DNA of 64,000 nt. It comes from Erythrocercus mccallii (taxonomy: Eukaryota; Chordata; Aves; Passeriformes; Dicruridae). The translations under genes and the position numbers were made by a program. Position 1 is the first letter of the stretch, and each line of letters opens with the position of its first letter. Positions 1 to 11,147 of the stretch are shown piece after piece. The notes under the pieces are model-generated. The model was not told where the DNA came from and ran no database searches. It was given only the letters and a program-made list of their open reading frames with translations. The stretch is taken from NCBI GenBank assembly GCA_013397435.1, contig VZRG01000521.1, positions 276,563 to 340,562 of the forward strand, in the 5' to 3' direction.

Positions 1-3000
1 TCAGTGTGATTTTTCTGTCGTCTTTTTCCTTTTAACGTCGTTTCCAGCCCACACTGCTTTTAATTTGGTGAGGTAAATTGAGACTGGGAGGGGAAGCTGC
101 AGAAAACCTCCAAACTCCCATTCTCTGAGCAAAACATTTCCCTGGGATCTGACGGCACTGCTGAATAGCTGGTCCTTCCCTTCCCAAGGGGCTTGTGAGT
201 CTCAGTGGAGACAAATGCTATTTTGGATGGCTGTAGTCACTGCACAGCCGGGGCTTGTGGAATCTGCTCACAGCTTTGGAGCCTTCCCAGCAGCTCCTTC
301 CTTACCTGGGGACCTCTGAGTCAGCTGCCCTATTTTGAATGTCGTGTCAATAAAAGGGACATTACTGGAGTGCTGCCTTCAGAGTCGTGGTGCTGGGTTG
401 GTGTGGATGGAGGAGAATTGCTCCCCACACTCTTATTTCAAGGATGCACTCAGCCTGCCTGGACCCAGCTAAGGAAGGTGATGGATTTGAAGGTCTCTGC
501 TCCTGGAGTCCTGGGGAGAGGCACCACATGACTCATTCTGAGCCCATTTCCATTCCCCTCCTGAAAATGCTTACGTTCTCCTCGATCTCCAGTCAGCCTT
601 AAAAAAGGAGAAGAAACTGAGATGGTGTCATTAATCCCAGATTTGGTGGCTTGAATAGCTGGATTCCCATCTGAATTTCTAATTTGTCCACTGCTTTCAG
701 CCATCTTCATTTTTTTTCTGCTTTTCAGAACCAAAGAGTTTAAATATCCAGTCTTGGACATAACCAGTCCAGTCTTGTAGCTTCACCTACACATTTCAGG
801 TATTCTCTCCTTTCTCCCCATCTCATTTTGGTCCAAAATACAAATGACCCTTAAATAGCCTTAAATAGTGCAGGTGGCCATGCAAAGGGACCAGTAGCCA
901 GCCTCCATGGTGGCAGTCAGACATGGTACTGCCATTTCCCCTTGTCATGGACATCTTGAAATTCAGCTTGAAGATCCTGTCTGGATTTTGCACCCCTCAC
1001 TGTTGTATCTGCTGTGGAGTTACACAGATTTGAAAGGCACATTCTGTTTTGCATGGGGACAACCTCCAAGTCTGCTTAATACATGAGTGCTCACTCAGAG
1101 GTGTCCTTTCATTTACTGCTTTCACCATCAGCAATCTATAGAGGTTTAGGGCGCCTTAGGGAATTCCTGGCTTTGGCATCTTTTCCTTGGTAACAGTGCA
1201 GCTGCTCCTGGTGAAAATGAGCTTCTCCCGGCCCCCTCCCCACCACGTTGCAGCATCACCCATCCTCTCTTTCTTGGCTTTTTCCCTCCTCCTTCTTCCT
1301 CTGGGTGTACTTGCAAAGTGTTTGCTATAACTATTGAAATGGATATAGTGGCAATTTGGGGAGAAGATGCTGTTTAAAGCTCTTTAATTTAAAGGATGCT
1401 AATTCACTCCACTCCATCCTCGGGTGAGTTATCCAGCTACATGCAAACCTCCTTTTCTCCAGGTGTCAAATAGGAGGATGATTTTCTTCAGTCTATATTT
1501 AGAGACTTTGCTGAGCCCATGGCCCACAGGGCATCCCACAAGGACAGCTGGGGGAGCAGGGAGCTCGCAGAAGGCAGAGATGCTTTGGGACACCATCGCC
1601 ATGGAGCTGGGATGCTGCTGGGCTGCTGTAGCCCATGCTGGGGCTCCCTGGGGCCAGCCCCTTCTGAAACTCTGCTTTGTCTCTCCTGCTCGGGACCACA
1701 GAAAGGGGGGAGCCTGAGGCGGGCTGTGTTTGGCAGCCAGGGATCAGGGTGAAGGCAGTTGCTGGGAATAATAATAAGAAACTTGGCTACAGATCTCCAT
1801 CCCAGGTCAGGCGCTCCAAGGGCTGTAGTTAACCCACGTGAAAAATTGGCTGGAGACCTCCCTGCAAACCAGGTTCTGCCTCCAAGGCAAGCTGGATAAA
1901 TAGCTCTTGAAGCCACGGGGGCAGCTCCAGAGAGAACCCACACAGCATTTCCCTGTGTTTAAAAGATCCCCGCAGTTACCATCCCAAATGATTCCTGTCC
2001 TGGGCCCGTGTGTGCTCCATTATCTCCCAGGCTGATCCACGTGTCCCCACACAAGTGCTCTGCAATCTCCCCCCCGTGTGATATTGCGGGATATTCCATT
2101 GCATTAGCAAGTTGAACATGTTTTTACTGCCCACTGTCTCTCCATGCAATATTTCACTGTCTCTCTGGCTATTATCCTGGCGGCACAAAGTCCCATTGAA
2201 ATTCATGGTGCAAGTCGCCCATTTGTTTCCTTTGAGCTTTGCAGGGTTGTTCTATGCAGCTTTATGCATATCATTTTTTGCTATGCAAAATGAGGGTAAT
2301 GACTTTACCTGCTCTCTTTCAAAGCACTGAACAAAGCCTGTCCCCATGCCGTAGACTGATTTTGGAATATTTGTTCTAGGGTTTGAGAGGGATGAATCAG
2401 AGCTCTTAGGGTATGTGCAATCTGATGCTCTGTAAATAAAAAGAAAGTCATGCTACATCTACATGTCTCCAAGGCAGGCGTGTGCTCCCTGTCAACCTTT
2501 CTTGCTGGAATCAGCTTCAGGACGGCTTTGGCAAAACAGAATAGCTTCATTTTAATGACAGCCCTGGAATAGCATCACTTGGTTTGGCCAATGCCACTGA
2601 CAAGCCTTGAGCTGGCTCTGCCTTTTGAGGAACAGATGATGCCCCTCATGCATGACAAGGTGAGACTCCTCAAGCAAAGGGTCACTGGAGATATCCTCAT
2701 GGACATGAGGAGTGTGAGAGAACCAAATGCACAGCAACATTTGCTGTGAAGACCTTCAGCCTCAGGCTGACTTTCCTCCACTGCCACCCCAAAGGAGACT
2801 GAACCTCAGGTACCCACAGCTTTGATGTCTTGAATGAAGTCCCCAAATCAGTGACCACTTGTAAAAATGGGGTTCACGATGTCTGTGCTTGAATCTGTGC
2901 AGTGCCAGGAGGGCAGAGACAAGAATTCCCTCTCCGTACACTGGTGTTTGAACATGGCTAAGCATGCAGGGTGGATTTTGGACATTGCCCTGGCATACAT

Positions 3001-6000
3001 GGTTTGAAGTGTGTGTTTTGCTGGGCCATGACCCAAATTGCCACTTGAAGATTTGCTGACAGACTCCTTGGTTTGAAAGCACCCACAAGTTGAGAGTTAT
3101 TCTCCAAAGAGGCTTGTGAATAGCACCTAAGAAGTCCACTGGAGGATTTCTCATTTTCTTCATGGACAATGTGTGTATAACAAAGAAAAAAAAAGAAAAG
3201 ACAAAATATCTTTAAAGAATTTGCTCATTCTGAATTATTTACTCTGTCTACTTTCTTGGAGTCCCCAAGAGGAAGATGCTGTGCAATCTGCATTACAATA
3301 GCATGTCAGGGTATCCAGAAGGTCCAAAGGAAACCGTCAACAGTGGGATGAGTCCCCTGGGGCCTTGGTGAAGGACATCCAGCCGTGCTGCACTGAATCC
3401 AGAGTTGCAGATGTAGGCTCCACAGGGATGCAAGCACAGCAGGGAGCCACTGATCAGCATCAACAAGGATGAATAGGGCCAAGTGAAACCCATTTTCAGA
3501 CTTAGTGGTCAATACAAGCAGCACACAGGATAGGGAAATGTCTCTGCTTTGGCAGGGTGGTGAGAAGGAATGTCTACATGGGAACTGCACTATCCTCATG
3601 GACATCCCCTGAGCTGCCAGGCCCAGCAAGTAAAGGTAGAACTGGAGACCAAGCCAGTCCTGGATGTCCCCAGCAGCTCCAGCTTCTCCTGATGCACACT
3701 CATTCTGCACCTGGGCTGTGGGCTGGCAGGAGTCCCCTGTTCCTACTGCTGTCACCTCTCACTGACTTTCATTGACTTCTTGAGAGTTTCAAAGTCAAAA
3801 CTGAGAGAGAAACTCAGAACAAATGGGGACCTATAAAAACACATCCAAGCTGCCAAGTCTACAGCAGATGTGATTTGCAATGGATGAGGTGTTAATGCCC
3901 TGAAAAATTGGAGTAATGATGTGCAGTAATATTTGTCATCACCAAGGCTGAGTATGTTAAACAAGAATGTTTTGAAATGCAGCTTCTGCCTGGGCCTGGT
4001 AACTTTCCCAGATGTAAATATTGCAGTTGTTTTCCAAACATTCTCTAAATACCATAAGGCCTTAGTCCACTTACAGCACTAACAGCCCATAAAATGTCAT
4101 TTTTTGTTTTCTAATTAATCTGATGATTTTTAGATAGGATTTGACAACAACAGTGAAAAAGCATTTCAGGCTGCAAAAAAATTATCCCTTGGATGTCAAG
4201 TCACCCACAGCCAAGCTGGTGCATCGCTGGGAACTGCAGAGCAGCATCCCCTCATCCTACTGGATCGTGACTCATGGTTGGGCAGATCTACTCACCCTCC
4301 AAGCCAGGGGACAGCAGCCAGTCTTGTAGGGATGTGAAGGGGGAGATCACACCCTTCCTGCAAGCATCATCCTCCCTTTTTTCTGGTAAGAGCTCCCCGT
4401 TATGGTGCATTATTCAGATGCCCATGGCAGAGATGGGAGCTGGAGGCAGAGGCCTCGTGGGGGTCCCAGGTGGAGCAAGGCTGGTTGGATTTTCACCCTC
4501 TGTCTAGGGTGGATGGTTGCTGTTAAGGGTCTGTCTCACTGTGGGGTTTCAGATGCTTGGGATTTTTAGGATATTTGAAGCCACTGCTTTTGGAGGGAGA
4601 TGAACAGTATAACCAAGCGAAGTACACCAGACCTCCATCCCTTGCCCACATGGGGTCCCATGGAGGTGTGGTGGGGACTTCTGGCTCTCCCCCAGGCTCT
4701 GCACAGAGGCAGTCACACGGCTGTCACATCACCACCTTTCCCTCCAGCCTCCCGTTTTGGTGAGTGCTTCCCTCTCTACAAGGACACCACATTGTCACAC
4801 TCACTGTGACACAAGGAGAATCCAGAGTCAAGCCCTGCTGCTGTGGGCACTGCAGGGGAACAACTCAGTCCCTGCCCTCAGCAAGGACAGCAGAGATATC
4901 ACCTACCCAAGGTCACACTTTGTTTCCTTAACACCTCCCTGTTCTGCATGGGCAAATGGAGCAGTGCCCAGCCAACACTCTGTCCCTTGGCCAGCATTTC
5001 TTTCCAGGTGATTCTCCAAAAGGCAGCAGAAGAGCTGTCATTCCCATACCCCCTCCACATCATCATGGGAAGCAGCCAGTGCTTTATTAACCACCTCTCC
5101 CTCCTGTGCTGCTCGTTAAACTGGGTTAGGACTGCTTGAGCCTGCTGTGTTAGACATCTTCTGCTGGTGGAGGGGAAGGGCTCACAGAAGCTCTCCTGAC
5201 CCCAGACACCTTTCTCACAGCACTCCTCTCGCCATCTCGCATAAATAGATCAGTCATCCCAGCACGGCTACGTCTTCTTTTACTCCTTCCTGTCTTTAAT
5301 AATATTATCAATGTCTGGTTTAGATTTTTACTAAATATAGGGGCCAGAGTCTGGACTGGCGTCACTTCCTCCCAGAAGAACTAGAACAGCTTGCTCAGAT
5401 GTACTTATTCCTTTTATTAATTTATCTTGGTTTGCAAAGTTGTTTGATTGCCACAAAGTCTTTCCACCCCCTGTTGACTTGGCAGCTGGAAGAAATGATG
5501 CTGCTTAAAGCCTGTCCTTGATCCATGGGTGAGGCTTGAGGTTTTTGGGGCTGCCTCTCCCAAAGCAACCCTGAGGAGCAGGGACAATGTGTACCAGCAG
5601 GCAGCAAATTTGCAAAGAGCCTTAGGCAAACCTTCCCTCTCCTCACTGCCGATCTCCATGGGTGAAGATCTCTGATGGAGTGCCAGTGGCATCCATGTCC
5701 CCTCTGGGTGATTCTTCTTCCAGCTGCCAGGTGTCAGTGGCAGCTCCAGGGCTGGCATGGACCCTCCGTGTTTATGGCTGGTCCAGGGTTTGTGTGGCAC
5801 AGATGTGGGGGCTGAACACTGGAACACCCTGCTCCTGGCACCAGGAGGGACCTGGCAGTGTTTGTTCCCTGCCCAGGGAAACCAGTCTGTTCCTTCTCCA
5901 GCAAAGGCAGAGGAGGGATGGGACCTCTTATCTGTTGTCTCCCCAGGAAGACATTTGACCCCAGAGCCACCCTCACGGTGCCTCCTGCTACTTCATGTCA

Positions 6001-6985
6001 TTGCCTATGTATTTATTAGTCCAAAGCAATGGGAATTCCTTGCCTTTAGGGCATCCCATGGGACATGGGAGAATGGGATATCCCTGCTCCAGGGATGTGT
6101 TGCTGCTCGTGCTTCAAGGGCATGAGCACAGGTGGTGATGGCAAAAGGGAATGGAAGAAACTCACATCAACCTACTCACCCAGAGACCAAGACCCTGGGG
6201 ACTGGGTCACAGCTGTGGAAGAGAGGATGCTGGATCCATTCTCCATGCCCATCCTCTCCATCATACCGGGTATCTCCTGCATTCCCATGGGCACTTTCCC
6301 TGGGATGTGTGTCTAATGCAGCTGAGTGCTGTGCCAGGTTGCCAGCTGCCACTTGGAGAGGGGCCATTGCTTGCCTGTTCCCAGGCTGTCTCCCAGCTCT
6401 ATTACTCCACGCTTCAGGTTTTTTGGCTGTGGTGGTGTTGATGTTGTTGCTATTAAATTGAAAGGAGTAAAATTTCTCTCCTGCACCCGTCTTTCTCTCT
6501 TTCCCCCGTCACCTTCTTGCAGGACTGCAAAAGGAAATCCTTGGCTAGGAGGTGATTTTGGAGATGGTTTGAGACACCTCAAACCATCACAAAAAAAGTA
6601 CACAGGCCAGTCCTTACCTCAAATGACAGTGCCTGGGGAGAGAGAAGAGCACTTCTGTTCCAAGAGCCGGCTCAGTGCCAGCCACACTTTAATCATCCTG
6701 ATTAAAGGTGTGTTGTGTTGCTAAAACAGCATAAAAAACCTGCCCAAAATGGGGAGGCAGGATGGCAGTCTCTGCGACAGGTGAAGGGAGGTCTGAGGCA
6801 GGAGGATGCCTGGGGAAGGGCTGAGCACAAGGGCTGGGGGCCCCTGGGAGCTGTGGGCAGGGTTGTGATCCAGCCCCATCAGTGTCACAGATAGTCCCAG
6901 TCCTCGTGCTCCCAGCATCACCTGGTGCTGCCCAGCTGGGACCAGTTTGGCCCACGGAGGTTCAGATTTGGTGTGAGGGGTGGGG
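1..6985. other. Gene-free flank or intron
   Basis: No convincing exon, RNA gene or long repeat is visible here. Base composition is mixed, roughly balanced GC, with CpG rare, and all open frames are short and compositionally ordinary. A short protein-like frame at 2591-2749 is discussed under findings. The block ends where CA-rich simple sequence leads into the CpG domain, so it is either upstream intergenic DNA or an intron of a gene that extends across it. Confidence 0.6.
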
Positions 6986-6989
6986 TGGC

Positions 6990-7420
6990 TGTCATGCACA
7001 CACAGGGACACACAGAAATGTTTGCACAGGCTCACACACAGAGCCGTGTAAATACAGACACAGACACACCCCGGACCCTGCACCCTCCCACTGCACACAT
7101 ACACCCCAGCATCCAGACACACAGCCCAACACGATCATCCCTGCACCCCTCAGGGTGTCACCACACACACACAACAAACACAGTGGCACACCCACACACA
7201 AAGGCAGATGTCCCCGACACGGACGCTCACACCTTCACAAGCCCTGCACACTCACAACCCCGCTCTCGCAAGGTGTCACACACACGGGCAGTGTCACACA
7301 CATGCAAGTGTCACAAATACAGTGTGGTGTGCACACGGTGCCGCGCAGTGTCACACACCCGGTGTCACGGTGTCACACACCCTGTGTCACACTCACGGTG
7401 TCACCCACACACACAGCCCC
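6990..7420. repeat. CA-rich / GTGTCAC low-complexity block
   Basis: The plus strand is dominated by CACACA runs mixed with CACAGG, ACACAGA and, from about 7270, repeated GTGTCAC and TCACACA words. The periodicity is irregular, so it is an old, diverged simple-sequence array rather than a clean microsatellite. It lies directly against the 5' edge of the CpG domain. The long frames through it (292 and 213 codons on the plus strand) consist mainly of H, T and P and are products of the repeat. Confidence 0.8.
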
Positions 7421-7477
7421 CCGCTGCCAGCTCGACTCTGCCGGCCAAGCCGTTTATCGCTCCGGGCCGGCACCGAG

Positions 7478-7716
7478 CCCCGGAGAGCTCTACCGAGCCG
7501 AGCCGCGCCGTGCCGAGCCGGAACCGAGCCGAACCGGCCGTGCCGAGCCGTACCGGACCCTGCTAGGCCGTACCGAGCCGAACCGTGCCGTGCCCCATCG
7601 CACCCCTCCACCCGGCCCGCAGCCAGCGGAACCGCGCCGTGCCCATCCCATCCCCACCCGAGCCGCGTCGAGCCGAGCCGTGCCGAGCGGTGCCGCTGGA
7701 GCCTCCCGGGCCTGGC
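7478..7716. repeat. GCCGA/GCCGT pentamer array
   Basis: From about 7488 to 7600, and again at 7660-7700, the plus strand is an imperfect chain of 5-bp units, mostly CCGAG, CCGTG and CCGAA, often paired as 10-mers. Neither strand generates stops easily, which explains the long frames in several phases. It sits immediately upstream of the candidate first exon ending at 7973 and may be part of the promoter. The unit is strand-asymmetric, with few G runs on the plus strand, so it is not an obvious G-quadruplex. Confidence 0.75.
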
Positions 7717-7973
7717 AGCGCTGCCCGGCGCCGCCTGCACGGGCAGGGCTCTCCGCCTGACGCAGTGAGGAGCTGCAGCCCTTCTCTTCTCGGAGGCCGG
7801 GCTCCAGCGCTGGGATTTGCTCGGCTCCGGCTGCGTTTCCCTGCCCGCCTCCTGCCCCCGGCCCGCCCGCTTGGAAGGGCGCGGGGAGCCGCAGCCGCGG
7901 GTGCGTCCGCCGCCCATCACCGCGCTTCGGGGCTGGGCGCGCCGCCGAGCGCCGGGAGCCGTCTCCGGAGCAG
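7700..7973 (+). other. Candidate untranslated first exon A
   Basis: This GC-rich stretch ends in CAG followed by GTAGGT at 7974, a good match to the vertebrate 5' splice donor, in the densest part of the CpG domain. The start is only a guess: no TATA box is seen, and CpG promoters usually have dispersed starts. No ATG in a convincing context opens a recognisable protein, so it would be a 5' untranslated exon. The donor lies 12 bp before an 87-bp gap, so its intronic flank is mostly unknown. It could also be a chance donor-like word. Confidence 0.3.
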
Positions 7974-7985
7974 GTAGGTGCGCCC

Positions 7986-8072
7986 NNNNNNNNNNNNNNN
8001 NNNNNNNNNNNNNNNNNNNNNNNNNNNNNNNNNNNNNNNNNNNNNNNNNNNNNNNNNNNNNNNNNNNNNNNN
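7986..8072. other. Assembly gap of 87 Ns
   Basis: Unknown bases lie in the GC-rich core of the CpG domain. Such gaps are common where GC-rich promoter DNA resists sequencing. The true length may differ from 87, so every reading frame that crosses it is unreliable. Confidence 1.
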
Positions 8073-9000
8073 CCCCCGACCCCGAGCGGAGCCCCCGCTC
8101 TGCTCCGCTCCGGCCCCGCGCCCGGTGTCGCCCCGCCGCGGCGCCCCGCGCTGCCCGTGAGCCCCGCGCAGCCCCCGGTGGCCGTTCCGTGTCGCCAAAC
8201 TTTTGGCGGCTGCAGCCCAGGTTGGGGCTCCGGCGGGAGGGGACGGCGGGGCCGGCGGCGGGGGCAGCGGGGCGCCCTCCCCTCCGCGGGTGGGGAGTCC
8301 CCAGGCTCGGCCGGAGCTGCTCCCGCTGTCCTTAGCCCCAGGGCGAGAGGGAGATCCGGAGCGGAGCAGCTCCCCCCGGCCGGGCCGGGGCTGCGGAGCC
8401 GGGAACCCCTCCGGCCGCTCGGCCCGCGTTCCCTCCCCCGCCCATGGGGGATCCCCACTTCGGGGTCTCCCTCCGCCGGCGGGGTGCGCCCGAGCATCCC
8501 CCGGGGGAGCCCCTGCAACTGTTGCCTGCGGGAAGCCTCGGTGCTCCGGGGGAAGAGTCGGTGCCGCGGGCAGCAGCATCGCCCCGGGGGCAGGGGTCTT
8601 TCGCCCGCTTCGCCACCGCGCCGCACGGAGCGCTCGGACAGGGGGGACCATCGGCCTCACCCCAAATAACCCTGGAGGCTGCGAGCCTTGGGGTGGGAGC
8701 TGTGGCAGAGCCGCTCTCCGGCTCTGCTCCCCCCGCCCCCCCAATCCCTTCTGCATTCCCACGCCGGCAGTTGGGACCTGCCTCCCCCCACACGCGCTCC
8801 TTCAGCGGCTATTTCTGTCCTCGCCAAACGCGCCGCACATAGAGCTTTAATTAAAGAAAATTAGTGGAGGAGGGCAGGGGGGATGTCCGTGCTCGGGAAA
8901 GGGGACGGTCCCCGGGACCTCGGCGGCTGCGACTGCCGTCGGTGATGGCTCGAGGGAGGCGGGGGTCAGGCGCCCGCCTGAGAGTTTGAGCCGCTTTCGC
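8073..9000. other. CpG-domain sequence, no exon seen
   Basis: This is continuous GC-rich CpG sequence after the gap. Stop-free frames occur on both strands but encode only A/G/P/R-rich strings with no recognisable domain. A small AT-rich spot near 8843-8865 contains TTTAATTAAAG, a palindromic homeodomain-type core, just before the sequence becomes G-rich again. Confidence 0.5.
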
Positions 9001-9018
9001 TTGGTTGGTTGTTTAGGG

Positions 9019-9072
9019 TTTTTTTGGTTTTTTTTTTTTTGTCTTTTTTGGGGGGTTGTTTTTTTTTTTTAG
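9019..9072. repeat. Poly-T/G low-complexity run
   Basis: T-rich simple sequence is interrupted by short G runs, inside the otherwise GC-rich CpG domain. A 222-codon frame starting at 9009 begins with a run of F and L residues that comes entirely from this T tract and should not be mistaken for a signal peptide. Confidence 0.8.
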
Positions 9073-9140
9073 CAAAGGACGGCGGTGGGGGGGTGGTACG
9101 GACACACGACGAACGTGTTCCTTCCCCGAGGGCGTGTTGC

Positions 9141-9172
9141 AGTTTTAATTATAATGACAGATGTTGCCGTAA
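9141..9172. promoter_or_regulatory. AT-rich islet with TAAT and TGACAG motifs
   Basis: Inside the CpG domain, a short AT-rich patch contains TTTTAATTATAATGACAG. This joins homeodomain-type TAAT/ATTA cores to a TGACAG word that matches the MEIS/TGIF core. The clustering is seen directly; binding and conservation are inferred. Confidence 0.25.
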
Positions 9173-9499
9173 AGTTCCGCCTCGGTTCCTGAATACAGGC
9201 AGAGCGCGAAGCACCGGCAAACTCGCCCGTCGGACCGGGCACTCGCCCGTCGGCGCAGCGGAGTTGCCAAAGAATTTTCTTGGTGGCGTTTTAAATGAGG
9301 CTCGGCCAGGTCTGGGGGTCCTCGGGGCGGCGGCGGGGCGGTGCGTGGACCCCGTGGGGGCAGCGCTGCTCAAACCAGCCCAAAGCCCCGGCGGTCCCCA
9401 ATCCTCGTCCCGCTCCATGCGGAGCGTGGCTGCTGGTCCCGTGCCCGGCGGGACCCGGGGTGCAGCCGCGCCCGCTGCTGGGGAGATGCCGGGGTGCCC

Positions 9500-9627
9500 C
9501 CCCGCAGCCCTTCCCTCCTCCAGCTCTCCCTGGACAGAATCCTCCGCACCTCCGCTCATCCCTCCCCGCAGCCCTTTCCTCCTGCAGCTCTCCCTGGACA
9601 GAATCCTCCGCACATCCCTGCCTTTCC
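9500..9627. repeat. 64-bp tandem duplication, two copies
   Basis: A segment beginning CCCCGCAGCCCTT is followed 64 bp later by a second copy differing at a handful of bases. The shared core CTCCCTGGACAGAATCCTCC is at about 9527-9546 and 9591-9610. It lies inside the CpG domain. The frames crossing it show repeated S/P-rich peptides but no known domain. Confidence 0.85.
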
Positions 9628-9824
9628 GGCTCGGGCAGCCCGGGGGACCTCCGGTGCTGCCCACGTCTAGGCTGTGATTTGCAGCCCCGGGAAAGCCCCG
9701 CGGAGGGAGGGGACGGCGGGACTGCCATCACCAGGCTCCCCCGGGGCAGAGCCGCCGCTCCCTCCTCCCCGGCCGGGGACTCGCCTCCTCCCGTCAGCTT
9801 CGCGCGTTCCGCCGCCGGTTCGCG

Positions 9825-9888
9825 CTGGATTAAATATTTAGAAGTTTGCAGCGGTGAATAAAGCGATCGTTAATAGAAATTGATGGCA
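9825..9888. promoter_or_regulatory. Homeodomain-motif islet in CpG domain
   Basis: An abrupt AT-rich stretch of about 60 bp lies between GC-rich flanks. It contains GGATTAAATATTTAG (a bicoid/OTX-like GGATTA core), a TGAATAAAG word, and TTAATAGAAATTGATGG with another TAAT core. A sharply bounded AT-rich patch in a CpG island is a common look for a conserved proximal element. No comparison is available, so function is inferred. Confidence 0.3.
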
Positions 9889-11045
9889 CCGATGCAAAGG
9901 GGGTGGCACCGACGGCAGGAACGGCGCGGCTCAACGGGAGCGGGCGGGGCGCTCCTGGGAGGGTTTTTAAGGGGTTTCGCTCGAAGTGAAGGGTTTATCG
10001 CTCACAATGCTGTGGCAGCGCCAAAACCCGGGAGCTGCTCTTCGCGTTTCCGACGATGTCTTTAAAAAGCATGTTTTTTTCCCCCCTGCCTGCCTGGAAA
10101 GAATAACCCCGTGCCTTCGCAGAGACGAGGCAATCCGCTCGAATTTAGCACCTAAAATCCCCCGTCAGCACCTCCCGCCGTGCTGCCAGACACGGTGCAG
10201 GGCTCACACTCCCCCAGACCCTCCGGGTTTGCCACGGCAGCGGGCTGCTGTCGGTAGGGGCCGGGAGCGTGTCCCCAGTCCCCCGAAGTGCAGCGCAGGG
10301 CAGTGGGGGGACCCCCGTCCTGGGGAAGGCTGGAGCAGAGATGAAGTTTGCCCGATGATCTGGAGGAGCGAGCGGCTCCCGGGGTCGGGGCAGCCTCGGC
10401 AGGGTGGGGAGGGAAGGACACGGGACTGGCCCGGTGGCCGGGGAGCCCTGGCCCCCCACGCCGCCCGCTCCGAGCTTGAGTCAGCGCTTCTGTCAGCGGC
10501 GGGGATGGGGCAGCGCTCGGCCGCAGCGGTCCTGGCGCGGGTGCGGAGGCAGCGGGAGAGGGGGAGGAAAGACGAGCTGGAATAGGATGGAGGGGCGAAC
10601 AGAGAGGGAAAGAAAGGGCGAGGTTTGCCCGGGGAGCGGCCGGAGGTGAGGGCCCACTCGTGCTCTCTCCGCAGAGCCGCTGCTCGGTGGGAGCCAGCGG
10701 CGATGGGCAGCGGCTTGGCTTGGGGATGGGGAAAGCCGAGGGCAGAGCGGAAAGCCCTGGGGCCGACCCGACGCCCCTGCTCCGGATGCCAGAGACGGTC
10801 TGTACCCCCAGGGCGGGTCGGTGCCGTGCCCACGCCCGCCCACGCCCCTCACCCCGCGCTGGGGGACGCTCCCCCGGCCCGGCGCTGCCCACGCGTGTCC
10901 CAGCCCGGCCGCCGCTCCGGGCTGGGGCAGCGCCGCTCTGTGACAACAGAAAGTGGCTGGAAAGGGGCGAGGCGTCACACGCTCTGCCTCCGGGAGGCAG
11001 GGAAAGGCTGAGGGACCGATGGGAAGGCATGAATGAATGAATCTC

Positions 11046-11051
11046 CATAAA
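11046..11051 (+). promoter_or_regulatory. Weak TATA-like element
   Basis: CATAAA within CTCCATAAAGAGCC lies about 100 bp upstream of the splice donor at 11148. If used, transcription would start near 11075-11080, in the GGGAGAGG purine-rich stretch. It is a non-consensus TATA box in a CpG setting, so support is weak. Confidence 0.25.
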
Positions 11052-11074
11052 GAGCCCCAAGCAGCAGGGAGAGG

Positions 11075-11147
11075 GAGAGAGGAGGAGGAAGGAGAGGAGG
11101 AGGAAGAGCCGGAGCAGGGCAGGCAGCAGCAGACGTGACGCCGGCAG
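11075..11147 (+). other. Candidate untranslated first exon B
   Basis: A purine-rich stretch (repeats of GGAGGA type) is followed by AGACGTGACGCCGGCAG and then GTAAGG at 11148, a near-consensus 5' splice donor. A TATA-like word about 30 bp upstream of the proposed start fits. There is no ATG in the proposed exon, so it would be non-coding. Together with the donor at 7974 it suggests two alternative starts about 3.2 kb apart on the plus strand. A chance donor cannot be excluded, and the matching downstream acceptor is not identified. Confidence 0.35.

Noticed and set aside
6882..7760. 292-codon plus-strand frame
   Set aside because: Translation of the CA-rich block and the pentamer array (H/T/P then R/A/E/P strings).
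7490..8762. Long minus-strand frames (378 and 281 codons) through the CpG domain
   Set aside because: They cross the 87-N gap, whose length is not reliable, and run through the pentamer array and GC-rich DNA where stops are rare. No recognisable protein.
9009..9677. 222-codon frame with a hydrophobic N-terminus
   Set aside because: The hydrophobic start is the translation of a T/G simple repeat, and the rest is GC-rich chance frame.
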